From the NCBI GenBank assembly GCA_012510335.1, contig JAAZIF010000172.1, positions 1 to 7,769 on the forward strand: a stretch of DNA of 7,769 nt, given 5' to 3'. This stretch comes from Methanomicrobiales archaeon. Lineage in GTDB: Archaea; Halobacteriota; Methanomicrobia; Methanomicrobiales; Methanoculleaceae. Every line of letters starts with the position of its first letter. Within the stretch, counting starts at the first letter, position 1. The notes under the pieces were generated by a model. That model did not search any database. It was not told the DNA's origin and worked only from the letters and a program-made list of their open reading frames with translations. This document shows, piece by piece, positions 1-5,750 of this stretch. Made by a program: the position numbers and the translations under genes.

Positions 1-65
1 AAAAACCGCGTATCCCTGCATAGTTATGGCACCGGAAAGCGGGTGACACAAAATGCCAGAATCGA

Positions 66-79
66 GGATTGTACAATCC
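66..79. repeat. Perfect 14-bp palindrome, possible operator
   Basis: GGATTGTACAATCC is a perfect inverted repeat. The 9-bp direct repeat CCAGAATCG lies on either side (56-64 and 83-91). The form suits a dimeric regulator site, but no gene start lies close by and about half a palindrome of this length is expected by chance in a window this size. A regulatory role is only a guess. Confidence 0.3.
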
Positions 80-175
80 AGACCAGAATCGCGTGGAGAA
101 CACAATGGTATGCCGGGACAGGCAGACGGCATTCCTCCCCGCACCTGTTGGCCGGGGTCTCCTGCCTATATGAAG

Positions 176-206
176 ATGAAAATTTCTGATCCCTTTTCAT
201 GGAAAA
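176..206. repeat. 31-bp repeat, copy 1 (hairpin-forming)
   Basis: This copy runs ATGAAAATTTCTGATCCC then TTTTCATGGAAAA. It is the same as the copy at 240-271 apart from one missing A. ATGAAAA and TTTTCAT can pair as a 7-bp stem around TTCTGATCCC. The 64-bp period and 33-bp unique sequence between copies resemble CRISPR repeat-spacer geometry, but only two copies exist and no cas gene is in the window. A two-copy dispersed repeat or mobile-element remnant is equally possible. Confidence 0.6.
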
Positions 207-239
207 CCCCTATGATGCGAGTAGAATCATGCTTCACCA

Positions 240-271
240 ATGAAAATTTCTGATCCCATTTTCATGGAAAA
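240..271. repeat. 32-bp repeat, copy 2 (hairpin-forming)
   Basis: This is the second copy of the repeat at 176-206, with one extra A. Here ATGAAAAT and ATTTTCAT form a perfect 8-bp stem around a 10-base loop. No third copy is found 64 bp to either side. Confidence 0.6.
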
Positions 272-328
272 TCTCCGGGAACTCTCGGTCGTCAAGAACC
301 GCCGGGTGTATTCACTTCCCTGGTCGCC

Positions 329-445
329 ATGAAGAAACAGAACATTCTCATCATCAGCGTTGCGGCATGCATGTGCGTTGTGATCGGCCTCCTATGTCGC
401 ACAGGAAAGCGGAGTCCGACTCGTCGCCATAGGAAAGATCCATGA
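329..445 (+). pseudogene. Possible remnant start of a lipoprotein or secreted protein gene
   Basis: A 38-codon frame from ATG 329 begins MKKQNILIIS and runs through a hydrophobic stretch ending IGLLC (residues about 5-23). That is the shape of a signal peptide with a lipobox-like cysteine. After the cysteine the frame turns into a short basic tail (CRTGKRSP and onward) and stops at 443-445. No clear Shine-Dalgarno site precedes it. It overlaps the CooC-like fragment in another frame. The reading preferred here is the 5' end of a broken surface-protein gene; a chance ORF cannot be excluded. Confidence 0.3.
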
Positions 446-614
446 GGCGGGGGAGGGGTGTGCCTGCTCGATGGGGATGCTCGCGCGCCAGTTCCTCGAC
501 AGCCTCGACCTTGAGGCCGACGATCGCTACTTCAACGATGCCGGCGAGATGGACTTCGAGCAGGCAGAGCCTCTCTCGGTTATGCTCGGACGGGAGGGGA
601 TGTGGTTCACCTGA
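384..614 (+). pseudogene. Fragment resembling CooC-type CO dehydrogenase maturation ATPase
   Basis: The frame after the stop at 381-383 encodes about 76 residues with no good start codon. Its middle (GKIHEAGEGCACSMG, then LARQFLDSLDL) resembles the conserved cysteine-bearing block of COG3640/CooC ATPases, where GEGCACPMG-like and LARxxLxxL segments precede the VDTEAG motif. Here the following segment reads DDRYFNDAGEMDF, so that motif is absent or degenerate, and the P-loop N-terminus is missing. The frame ends at TGA 612-614. CooC proteins load nickel into CO dehydrogenase, but this piece cannot be functional alone. The family call rests on recalled motifs and is moderate at best. Confidence 0.4.
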
Positions 615-665
615 CCCGTCAGGTCGGGGCGGTTTGCCCGCTATGCGGAGATGGCCGCCGGCAGG

Positions 666-1013
666 TCAGAGTATACCATACTCGATGAGGCGGTAAAGCC
701 GGCCGATCCGGCCGGCCGCCTCCTCCGAGACCGCCTCCCGGATATGTGCCACAACAGTCTCGATATCCTCTTCTGGCATGCATCCGAGGTTCTCCCGGCC
801 GGAGAGGATCCGGTCAGCGAGATACTCCCAGTCCTCTCCTGAGAGACGGCTGACCCGCTCCCTGAAGTCTTCCTCATCCACCGCGACATGATTCGAGACC
901 GGCGGGAGGATCGAGTGGAACTCATGCCCCGACTCTGGACAGAGTATGTCCTCGTATTCAGGCGCCAGTTTTCGCAGTATTGCAAAGTCCTTCTCATCAA
1001 ATGTGCGTGCCAT
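666..1013 (-). CDS. Hypothetical protein, 115 aa, acidic and soluble
   Basis: I do not recognise this family. The protein starts MARTFDEKDF and is rich in Glu, Asp and Arg. It has no signal peptide or membrane segment and looks helical, with charged stretches such as DEEDFRERV and EEDIETVVAHI. The two cysteines (in ILCPESGHEF and LGCMPEED) do not form a metal-binding pair pattern. The ATG start is supported by GGTGA (1017-1021 in reverse complement), 3 bases upstream. A TATA-like box in reverse orientation lies about 65 bases upstream. The gene is divergent from the kinase gene, and codon composition looks native. It is probably a real lineage-specific gene; no function is offered. Confidence 0.65.
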   Translation of the reverse strand: MARTFDEKDFAILRKLAPEYEDILCPESGHEFHSILPPVSNHVAVDEEDFRERVSRLSGEDWEYLADRILSGRENLGCMPEEDIETVVAHIREAVSEEAAGRIGRLYRLIEYGIL

Positions 1014-1075
1014 GATTCACCAGATCTTCCGGCGGCTACGGCCGGTGCCTCCCCTCAAAAGGAGTGTGGAGGGAG

Positions 1076-1088
1076 GGGTATTTATCGG
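1076..1088 (-). promoter_or_regulatory. Candidate archaeal TATA box for the 115-aa gene
   Basis: Read on the minus strand, this is CACCGATAAATACCCC, an AT island in a GC-rich setting about 65 bases before the ATG at 1013. Transcription about 25 bases downstream would give a leader of roughly 40 bases containing the GGTGA ribosome binding site. An imperfect CCTCCC/GGGAGG inverted repeat (about 1048-1076) lies in that leader. Confidence 0.35.
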
Positions 1089-1131
1089 TGTCGTGGCCGG
1101 CGACCACCCTGGATCGCCCGTGCGGGTACCT

Positions 1132-1153
1132 CCTGCCCCTCCCGGAGGGCAGG
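1132..1153. repeat. Strong GC-rich hairpin in divergent intergenic region
   Basis: CCTGCCC (1132-1138) and GGGCAGG (1147-1153) form a perfect 7-bp inverted repeat, and the inner CTCCCGGA can extend the stem slightly. It sits midway between the two divergent candidate promoters. It could be an operator or RNA structure, or just GC-rich sequence. There is no U-tract, so it is not a terminator. Confidence 0.35.
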
Positions 1154-1221
1154 CAACGATCGACAGAGCCCATTCCCCTCCTCGTTCTCCGGTGTGTAGT
1201 CCGGGCCACCCTGCCACCAGG

Positions 1222-1231
1222 GGTATATTCA
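1222..1231 (+). promoter_or_regulatory. Candidate TATA box for kinase-HAD-miniTnpB cluster
   Basis: GGTATATTCATT is the only clear TATA-like element upstream of the kinase start. Transcription about 25 bases downstream (near 1250) would give a leader of about 40 bases before ATG 1292. This supports 1292 over the longer open frame that begins at 1064, upstream of the promoter. Confidence 0.45.
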
Positions 1232-1291
1232 TTACTGTTGGAGGATTCAAGAGTCACCCAATACGGAGATCGCGATGGGACGGCAGGAGAG

Positions 1292-2221
1292 ATGACGATC
1301 GAAAAATACCAGGGACGCTTAGAACCGGGCGATGCGTTCAGGGAGTGGCTCGCGGGCATCCTCGCCGACCGGCTGCCGGACCCTGATGGCAAGGTCCGGG
1401 TCTACCGTATAGAACCCGCGTCGCACGTCGTCTGCCGGTATGAGTTTGCCGACGGGGTCAGCGTCATCGGCAAGTTCTTCGGTGCGCCGACAGGCGCAAA
1501 CTCCCGCTACAACCCGAGGAAGGCGATGAAGAACGAATACTCCCGGATACAGCGCGTATCCGGCTTTATCCGCGTCCCCGGTGCGCTCGCGGCGAGGAGC
1601 CGGTTTCATGCGGTTCTCGTGACCGAACACATACCGGGCCCGACCATACAGGAGCTCATAGCGGCGAAGGCCCCCCTCTACGACCACCTGACCGGCGTCG
1701 CGCACCTGCTCCGCCGGCTCCACGACAACACGCGGACCTCCTGCAACAGAGAGCGTGAGTTTGCCTATCTCCATAAGGTGCTCGACCAGAACCGGCTCAC
1801 ACAACCCCTGCGGGAGCGGTTCAACTGCCTGCTCGGGGCGTGGTGGCACAGCTCACGGATCAGCCGGGACGAAGGATGCATGATCCACGGCGACGCCACA
1901 CCCTCAAACTACATCGCTAACGATGGCATCTGGGCTATCGACTTCGAAGGCTCCCGGAACCACGCGCACCCCATACGTGACCTCGGTATCCTCGCCGCAG
2001 AGATCAAGGCATCATCGGCAAACGCCCGGGCCGAAGGCTTCATCGGCCACCTCCTCTGGCACTACTGCAGCAGCGAAGAAGAGTTCCGGCATTACACCCG
2101 CGATCTCCCGTTCTTTATGGCTCTCGGATACCTCAGGATCGCCCGGCTGCCCTGGCGGGCTGCAGAACGTGACTGGCTGCTCCAGGAGGCAGAGGCGTGT
2201 CTGGCCGCGGGCCCTCGGTAA
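1292..2221 (+). CDS. APH-fold (aminoglycoside phosphotransferase-like) small-molecule kinase
   Basis: This 309-aa cytoplasmic protein has the kinase core of the APH/choline-kinase superfamily (PF01636 type). A likely ATP-anchoring lysine is in VIGKFFG (K61), with a helix-C glutamate in NEYSRI (E82) and a hinge-like segment LVTEHIPG (109-116). The catalytic loop is HGDATPSN (H199-N206) and the metal-binding motif is IDFEG (D217). Length suits a single-domain family member. The substrate cannot be read from sequence; sugars, choline-like alcohols or other hydroxyl compounds are possible, and antibiotic resistance is not implied. The open frame extends to 1064, but ATG 1292 follows AGGAG (1285-1289) and a TATA box near 1225. 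The last 25 bases overlap the HAD gene. Confidence 0.75.
   Translation: MTIEKYQGRLEPGDAFREWLAGILADRLPDPDGKVRVYRIEPASHVVCRYEFADGVSVIGKFFGAPTGANSRYNPRKAMKNEYSRIQRVSGFIRVPGALAARSRFHAVLVTEHIPGPTIQELIAAKAPLYDHLTGVAHLLRRLHDNTRTSCNREREFAYLHKVLDQNRLTQPLRERFNCLLGAWWHSSRISRDEGCMIHGDATPSNYIANDGIWAIDFEGSRNHAHPIRDLGILAAEIKASSANARAEGFIGHLLWHYCSSEEEFRHYTRDLPFFMALGYLRIARLPWRAAERDWLLQEAEACLAAGPR
2184..2189 (+). promoter_or_regulatory. Ribosome binding site fixing the GTG start of the HAD gene
   Basis: A perfect AGGAGG lies within the 3' end of the kinase gene, 7 bases before GTG 2197. It decides the start and implies translation coupled to the kinase. Confidence 0.7.
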
Positions 2222-2859
2222 CAGGGGTTCTCTTCGACTGCTACGGGACGCTCATAGATATACTGACGGATGAGCGCGATATCATAACCTATCGGTGCCT
2301 CTCCCGCTGGCTCCTCTACCAGGGGGTCAGGATCTCGCCCGAATCCCTCCGGGACTCATACCTCCAGGGGGTGCGGGAGGCGCTCGACCTGACCGGGGAG
2401 CGCTACCCGGAGGTGCAGGTCGAGGAGGTCTTTGCCGGCATCTGCGCCGAACACAGTATACGGGAGGCTGATTTTGACCGACTCGGGATCGAGGCAGCGA
2501 GGGCGTTTCGGGCAACCTCCCTGAGAAGGCTCGGTGTAATAAGGAGGAGCCGGCGACTGCTCGATCTCTTCGGTGCAAAGAAGCTCGGCGTTGTCTCGAA
2601 CGGGCAACGGGTCTTCTCCGAACAGGAGATGCGGGCGCTTGAACTCTATGACCGGTTCGAGTTCGTCATCTTCTCATCGGACCTCGGTTACAAAAAACCA
2701 GACCCGCGCATATACGCGGCTGCCCTCCGGCAGATGGACCTCGGCGCCCCGGAAGTTCTCTTCATCGGGGATACCCGTGAGAACGATCTCCTCGGGCCCC
2801 GGAGGCTCGGGATGCAGGCGCTGCATGTAACGGATGCGTGGCAACACTACGGTGTCTGA
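2197..2859 (+). CDS. HAD-superfamily hydrolase (haloacid dehalogenase-like, subfamily IA type)
   Basis: This 220-aa protein carries all four HAD motifs. Motif I is LFDCYGTLID with nucleophile D14, motif II is VVSNGQ with S134, motif III is GYKKPDP with K167, and motif IV is FIGDTRENDLLG with D192 and D197. A helical cap (about 25-110) follows motif I, as in subfamily IA enzymes. The second motif I position is Tyr (DCY), as in 2-haloacid dehalogenases, where HAD phosphatases usually have Asp. This leaves dehalogenase-like or unusual phosphatase chemistry open. Start GTG 2197 is chosen because AGGAGG (2184-2189) lies 7 bases upstream inside the kinase gene. It overlaps the kinase by 25 bases and the next gene by 26, indicating a co-translated cluster. 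Confidence 0.8.
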   Translation: MSGRGPSVTGVLFDCYGTLIDILTDERDIITYRCLSRWLLYQGVRISPESLRDSYLQGVREALDLTGERYPEVQVEEVFAGICAEHSIREADFDRLGIEAARAFRATSLRRLGVIRRSRRLLDLFGAKKLGVVSNGQRVFSEQEMRALELYDRFEFVIFSSDLGYKKPDPRIYAAALRQMDLGAPEVLFIGDTRENDLLGPRRLGMQALHVTDAWQHYGV

Positions 2860-3430
2860 GCGGTGGGTATATGGGCTCCCGGCCACCAGTCTCTTCCTGT
2901 ACATGGAGGCCAGAGAGAGGATGATACCGCACTCCGGGGACGACTGGATCGGCGTCGACCTCAACACCACCGGTCACGTCGCCGTCGCCGCCCATCCGGC
3001 GAGCGGGGGTGTGGTTATGCTCGGCGACCTCTCCGGCAGCACCGGGGACCGGGAGCGTGCCAGCCAGAACCAGAAGATCGCAAAAGAGATCGTGAAGATG
3101 GCCCGGCAGCTCTGGTGCGGCATCAAACTCGAAGACCTCACGGGCGCAGGGTTTGCGGGCCAAAAGAAGCGGAACGCCCCCCTTGCGTTCTCCCGGCGTG
3201 AGGGATCGTTCTACCACCTCCAGAAACTGATCGAGAAGAGGGCAGAGGGCGCCGGGGTCAGGCTCGTCTACGTGGATCCGGCGTCCACATCCAGGTGCTG
3301 CAGCCGGTGCGGCAGGCCCGGTATCCGCAAAGGCAAACGGTTCTCCTGCCCGGCGTGCGGCCACGCCGGGGATGCCGACGCGAATGCGGCGTTCAATATC
3401 GCTTCCGCACCCGCTCGCCGCGCATCATGA
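2834..3430 (+). CDS. Miniature TnpB-like protein: RuvC core plus zinc ribbon only
   Basis: This 198-aa protein matches the C-terminal half of TnpB/IS605 OrfB (IS1341-type) RNA-guided nucleases. RuvC-I is WIGVDLN (D42), RuvC-II is KLEDL (E100), the zinc ribbon is CSRCG plus CPACG (C156, C159, C172, C175), and RuvC-III is ADANAAFNIA (D182). The VDPASTSRCCSRCG segment is the usual lead-in to the ribbon. The whole catalytic set is intact, but the N-terminal REC/wedge half (about 150 residues) is missing and the D-to-E interval is 58 residues, against 87 in ISDra2 TnpB as recalled. Residues 1-37 do not look like TnpB. ATG 2834 overlaps the HAD gene by 26 bases; ATG 2921, after GAGAGAGG, is an alternative start. 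No tnpA or transposon end was seen. It may be a decayed transposon gene or a domesticated RuvC protein. Confidence 0.75.
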   Translation: MRGNTTVSERWVYGLPATSLFLYMEARERMIPHSGDDWIGVDLNTTGHVAVAAHPASGGVVMLGDLSGSTGDRERASQNQKIAKEIVKMARQLWCGIKLEDLTGAGFAGQKKRNAPLAFSRREGSFYHLQKLIEKRAEGAGVRLVYVDPASTSRCCSRCGRPGIRKGKRFSCPACGHAGDADANAAFNIASAPARRAS

Positions 3431-3498
3431 TATCCGCATGAACCGGGTAGAGCACACTGATCGAACCTCACGATACCCGCGGGCCCATAAATACGGCG

Positions 3499-4308
3499 CT
3501 AATGCAACGCGAGCCTTGCCTGTATGTGCCGCACCGTCTCGGGGTACCGCCGCCGGAGGACATCGCTCTCCAGGTTCTCCCTGACGATCCACCTGACATC
3601 CCGGTCGTCGAGGGTTGCGAGTTGCCGGAGATACTCAAACCCTATCCCGGGCAGGGCCATAACGACCCGGCCCAGTGTATGCCCGAGCACCCTCTTGAGG
3701 GCTATAAACGCCTCGGACTGCCGCTCCCCTGCTGTGTAGACCCGGATCAGGATCTTACGGTGCAGACTGAGCGCCGCCTCCGCCAGCCCCGGTTCTACCA
3801 GGAGGTCAGACTCCGCGATGCCGGCGGCCGCCGCCCGCATGGAAAGCCATGACCCCGATAAAACCCACCCCTCCAGCCCGGCGATGGTCTCCTCCTGCCG
3901 CGCGGCGAGGAGATCGCTGACGCCGAGCGCCACGCTCTCCCTCACCCGCCGGCGCGGGTCACACGATATATCCTGCAGCCGGGCGAGAGCCATCCCGGTG
4001 AATTCGGGTGCAACACCTCCTATCGCCGCGATGCCGAGAACCCCGCAGAGCGGGAGGATCTCACGAGGATCGCCTGCCGGCGCATCCACGGGGGAGATCC
4101 AGGCAAGTTCAATGCAGAGATCCCAGAGAGCCCCGCTGTCACCCTCATCGGCGGCCGCATACTCCCTGACGGTATCGGCAAACGCCCGGGCGAGATCCGG
4201 GCTGCTCTCCGCAACCATATAGATCGCCAGGTCTTCGGCGCTCCCGGTCGCAAGGAACCCTGAGAGTTGCCGGGCAATCTCCTGGATATAGGTCTTTCTG
4301 CTGGTCAA
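3499..4308 (-). CDS. HEAT-like alpha-helical repeat protein of unknown role
   Basis: This 269-aa protein is predicted to be almost entirely helical, with amphipathic helix pairs of the HEAT/armadillo kind. The clearest are DPRRRVRESVALGVSDLLA (117-135), a pair around 141-168 and a third around 226-256 (DDRDVRWIVREN). There is no signal peptide, membrane helix or catalytic motif. Such proteins usually act as binding scaffolds; the partner is unknown. The start is TTG 4308. No ribosome binding site precedes it, but a TATA-like ATTATTA lies about 30-35 bases upstream, the spacing of a leaderless transcript. The next in-frame ATG is at residue 31. It converges with the mini-TnpB gene and lies 87 bases downstream of the metalloprotease-NTPase gene on the same strand, probably with its own promoter. 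Confidence 0.7.
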   Translation of the reverse strand: MTSRKTYIQEIARQLSGFLATGSAEDLAIYMVAESSPDLARAFADTVREYAAADEGDSGALWDLCIELAWISPVDAPAGDPREILPLCGVLGIAAIGGVAPEFTGMALARLQDISCDPRRRVRESVALGVSDLLAARQEETIAGLEGWVLSGSWLSMRAAAAGIAESDLLVEPGLAEAALSLHRKILIRVYTAGERQSEAFIALKRVLGHTLGRVVMALPGIGFEYLRQLATLDDRDVRWIVRENLESDVLRRRYPETVRHIQARLALH

Positions 4309-4336
4309 TTGTCTGCTAAAGGTTAGCGGCCCGGAG

Positions 4337-4349
4337 GGTAATAATGATC
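4337..4349 (-). promoter_or_regulatory. TATA-like box for the HEAT-like gene (leaderless spacing)
   Basis: Minus-strand GATCATTATTACCC stands out in GC-rich sequence. Its centre is about 33 bases from the TTG start at 4308, so transcription starting about 25-27 bases downstream would begin within several bases of that codon. This agrees with the absent ribosome binding site. Confidence 0.4.
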
Positions 4350-4395
4350 GCCTCTGAGAATCGGGGTGGCGGCGGAGGCACCCGTCAGGCAGGGG

Positions 4396-5442
4396 TCATC
4401 CCGGGCCGGTGCCGACAAGGCGCCGCACCTCCATCTCAAGATCCGGCAGGAGGTGGGCGCGGTTCGCCACGGTCACCTCCACGACCCGGACATCTGCCCG
4501 GGCCCTGACCCGATCCAGCCCCGGGACGCCCCGTTCAGCAATCGTCGCGACACAGGGCGTTGTGGCATCGAGCACCTCCCGCACAACCCTCCGGAAGGTT
4601 CCCGAACAGCACTCCATCTTCCCGATCTCATCGATGATCACCAGGCGGGCTTCCGGTGCAAAGAACGGGACCGACGAGAGGAACTCCTCAAACCCCGAAA
4701 TATCGACCCCGTATCTCCCCACGCGGCATGGGCCAGGGAAAAAGGTGCGCGCGAGAGGGCGCCGCTCTCCGGTTAGGCTTACGAGATCGAACCCCACCCG
4801 CACACCGCCTTCCCTGACCTCGATGGTGTAGAACCCGACCGGCGAGCAGTCAGCGAAACGCTCAGCAAGATGGCGTATTAGCGTGGTCTTCCCTGAACCC
4901 GGCCGCCCGGTTATGAGCAGGTTCCCGGTCAGGACTCGTGACCGGCAGGCCGTGCAGAACGCCGGCCCCTTCCGGTCGGTCTCGGCGATCGTGTTTGAGA
5001 AGTGCATAACACACAGGGGGTCTTCGCAGTGAGGGAGACCGAAGGTGTGTCCCAGTTCATGCGACGCCTCCACGGTGGCCCGGCGCCGGAAGATCTCCGT
5101 ATCCTCAGGCAGACCGTAATATGACTGCCTGAGGCGGTGAAAGGAGATCACAGCGCTCCTGCGGCCCGCAAGCCCGAAGACAAAGTTAACGCCGGGGAGG
5201 CTGAGATCGGCGTTTGTAACCCCGAGCACCCGTGTGCCGCCGGAAGTCTCCCCGCAGAGCGAGAGGAACTCCAGCATCATCCCGGCATCATACTGACTGC
5301 GCCCGGCGCTCCACGCGGCTACAGGAAGCGGGATCTCCCTCCCGATCGCCACATTCCGGGAAAAAGCCGCCTCCAACGGAGTTTTTAGCTCCTCTAAATC
5401 TGCCGGATTGACCTCCCCGATAGGAATGAGGATGATGCTCAT
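4396..5442 (-). CDS. Archaemetzincin metalloprotease fused to THEP1-type NTPase
   Basis: This 348-aa two-domain protein has an archaemetzincin (peptidase M54) at residues 1-170. It starts MSIILIPIGEVNP and carries the zinc site HELGHTFGLPH (H128, E129, H132, H138), then C139, C144, M146 and the closing C163-x-x-C166, as in the family signature. A complete THEP1 nucleoside-triphosphatase (PF03266) follows at 172-348, with Walker A GRPGSGKTT (179-187) and Walker B LVIIDE (267-272). The junction RSRVLTGNLL has no spacer, stop or ATG/GTG/TTG start, so the NTPase depends on the fusion. ATG 5442 follows AGGAG by 6-7 bases; the open frame to 5688 is too poor in protein-like sequence to be included. 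Archaemetzincins hydrolyse peptides and THEP1 hydrolyses NTPs; the joint role is unknown. A stand-alone THEP1 paralogue is at 6316-6861. Confidence 0.8.
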   Translation of the reverse strand: MSIILIPIGEVNPADLEELKTPLEAAFSRNVAIGREIPLPVAAWSAGRSQYDAGMMLEFLSLCGETSGGTRVLGVTNADLSLPGVNFVFGLAGRRSAVISFHRLRQSYYGLPEDTEIFRRRATVEASHELGHTFGLPHCEDPLCVMHFSNTIAETDRKGPAFCTACRSRVLTGNLLITGRPGSGKTTLIRHLAERFADCSPVGFYTIEVREGGVRVGFDLVSLTGERRPLARTFFPGPCRVGRYGVDISGFEEFLSSVPFFAPEARLVIIDEIGKMECCSGTFRRVVREVLDATTPCVATIAERGVPGLDRVRARADVRVVEVTVANRAHLLPDLEMEVRRLVGTGPG

Positions 5443-5498
5443 AACGGTCTCCTGACGTCGGATATTGACGGCCAGGAATTTGATGGTATCGATCTGGA

Positions 5499-5515
5499 GG
5501 CGGCATAAGGCCGCC
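5499..5515. repeat. 6-bp GC hairpin upstream of the metalloprotease gene
   Basis: GGCGGC (5499-5504) and GCCGCC (5510-5515) pair around a 5-base ATAAG loop. It would lie in the leader or promoter region of the minus-strand gene, about 60 bases from its ATG. It could be a regulatory structure, or chance in GC-rich DNA. Confidence 0.3.
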
Positions 5516-5710
5516 GGGTATGCTAGATACGCCCGCCATTCGCCGATCTTCATTCCCACGGCGCCTCTTTGCCCGGATCCGGGAGATCCTCCCCGGGCCG
5601 GATCAGGCCATGTGCGGAGTCTCCGACGCCCGCATGCCGGGAGCAGGGCCGGTGTGACCCCTGCCTGCCGAAGCTGCAACATCCTCAATTTTTCGAGATT
5701 TCGCCAAAAC

Positions 5711-5720
5711 CTTAATTTTA
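5711..5720 (+). promoter_or_regulatory. Candidate TATA box for truncated otsA
   Basis: CTTAATTTTA follows AAAAC in an AT-rich patch and is placed to start transcription near 5740, about 35 bases before ATG 5777. It suggests the truncated gene, and the THEP1 gene behind it, could still be transcribed. Confidence 0.4.
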
Positions 5721-5734
5721 CTTGAGGAACCCAG

Positions 5735-5750
5735 TGTGGTAATCATCACA
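5735..5750. promoter_or_regulatory. Imperfect palindrome at the expected otsA transcription start
   Basis: TGTGGTAATCATCACA matches its own reverse complement at 12 of 16 positions, with perfect TGTG/CACA arms. Lying just downstream of the TATA-like box, it is placed where a repressor would act. No cognate regulator can be named. Confidence 0.25.

Larger units (their letters stand above)
1..328. other. Left-edge gene-poor region with palindrome and repeats
   Basis: No convincing coding region is visible here. The one open frame from 53 has neither a usable ribosome binding site nor protein-like composition. The stretch holds a perfect 14-bp palindrome (66-79) flanked by a 9-bp direct repeat CCAGAATCG (56-64 and 83-91), an ATGCCG/CGGCAT inverted repeat (110-115 and 127-132), and two copies of a 31/32-bp AT-rich repeat (176-206 and 240-271). 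With the broken genes just downstream, it reads as an eroded or rearranged intergenic region. Confidence 0.6.

Noticed and set aside
53..253. 66-aa plus-strand open frame at left edge
   Set aside because: It has no ribosome binding site, runs through palindromes and the repeat, and has no protein-like pattern.
176..271. True CRISPR array
   Set aside because: There are only two repeats, with no third at the expected distance and no cas genes in the window; kept as a repeat pair only.
1064..1291. N-terminal extension of the kinase gene to the ATG at 1064
   Set aside because: It lies upstream of the likely TATA box, lacks a ribosome binding site, and reads as Arg/Pro-rich filler. ATG 1292 has AGGAG just before it.
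1319..1849. 176-aa minus-strand open frame
   Set aside because: It is antisense to the kinase gene and lacks domain motifs or start signals.
2762..3364. 200-aa minus-strand open frame
   Set aside because: It is a shadow of the HAD and mini-TnpB genes, which have recognisable motifs; this one has none.
2860..3498. Complete IS200/IS605 element
   Set aside because: There is no tnpA, no recognisable left or right end hairpins, and the TnpB-like gene lacks its N-terminal half.
5443..5688. 82-residue N-terminal extension of the metalloprotease fusion
   Set aside because: MSIILIPIGE is the normal archaemetzincin N-terminus with a good AGGAG site; the extension is GC-driven and low in protein character.
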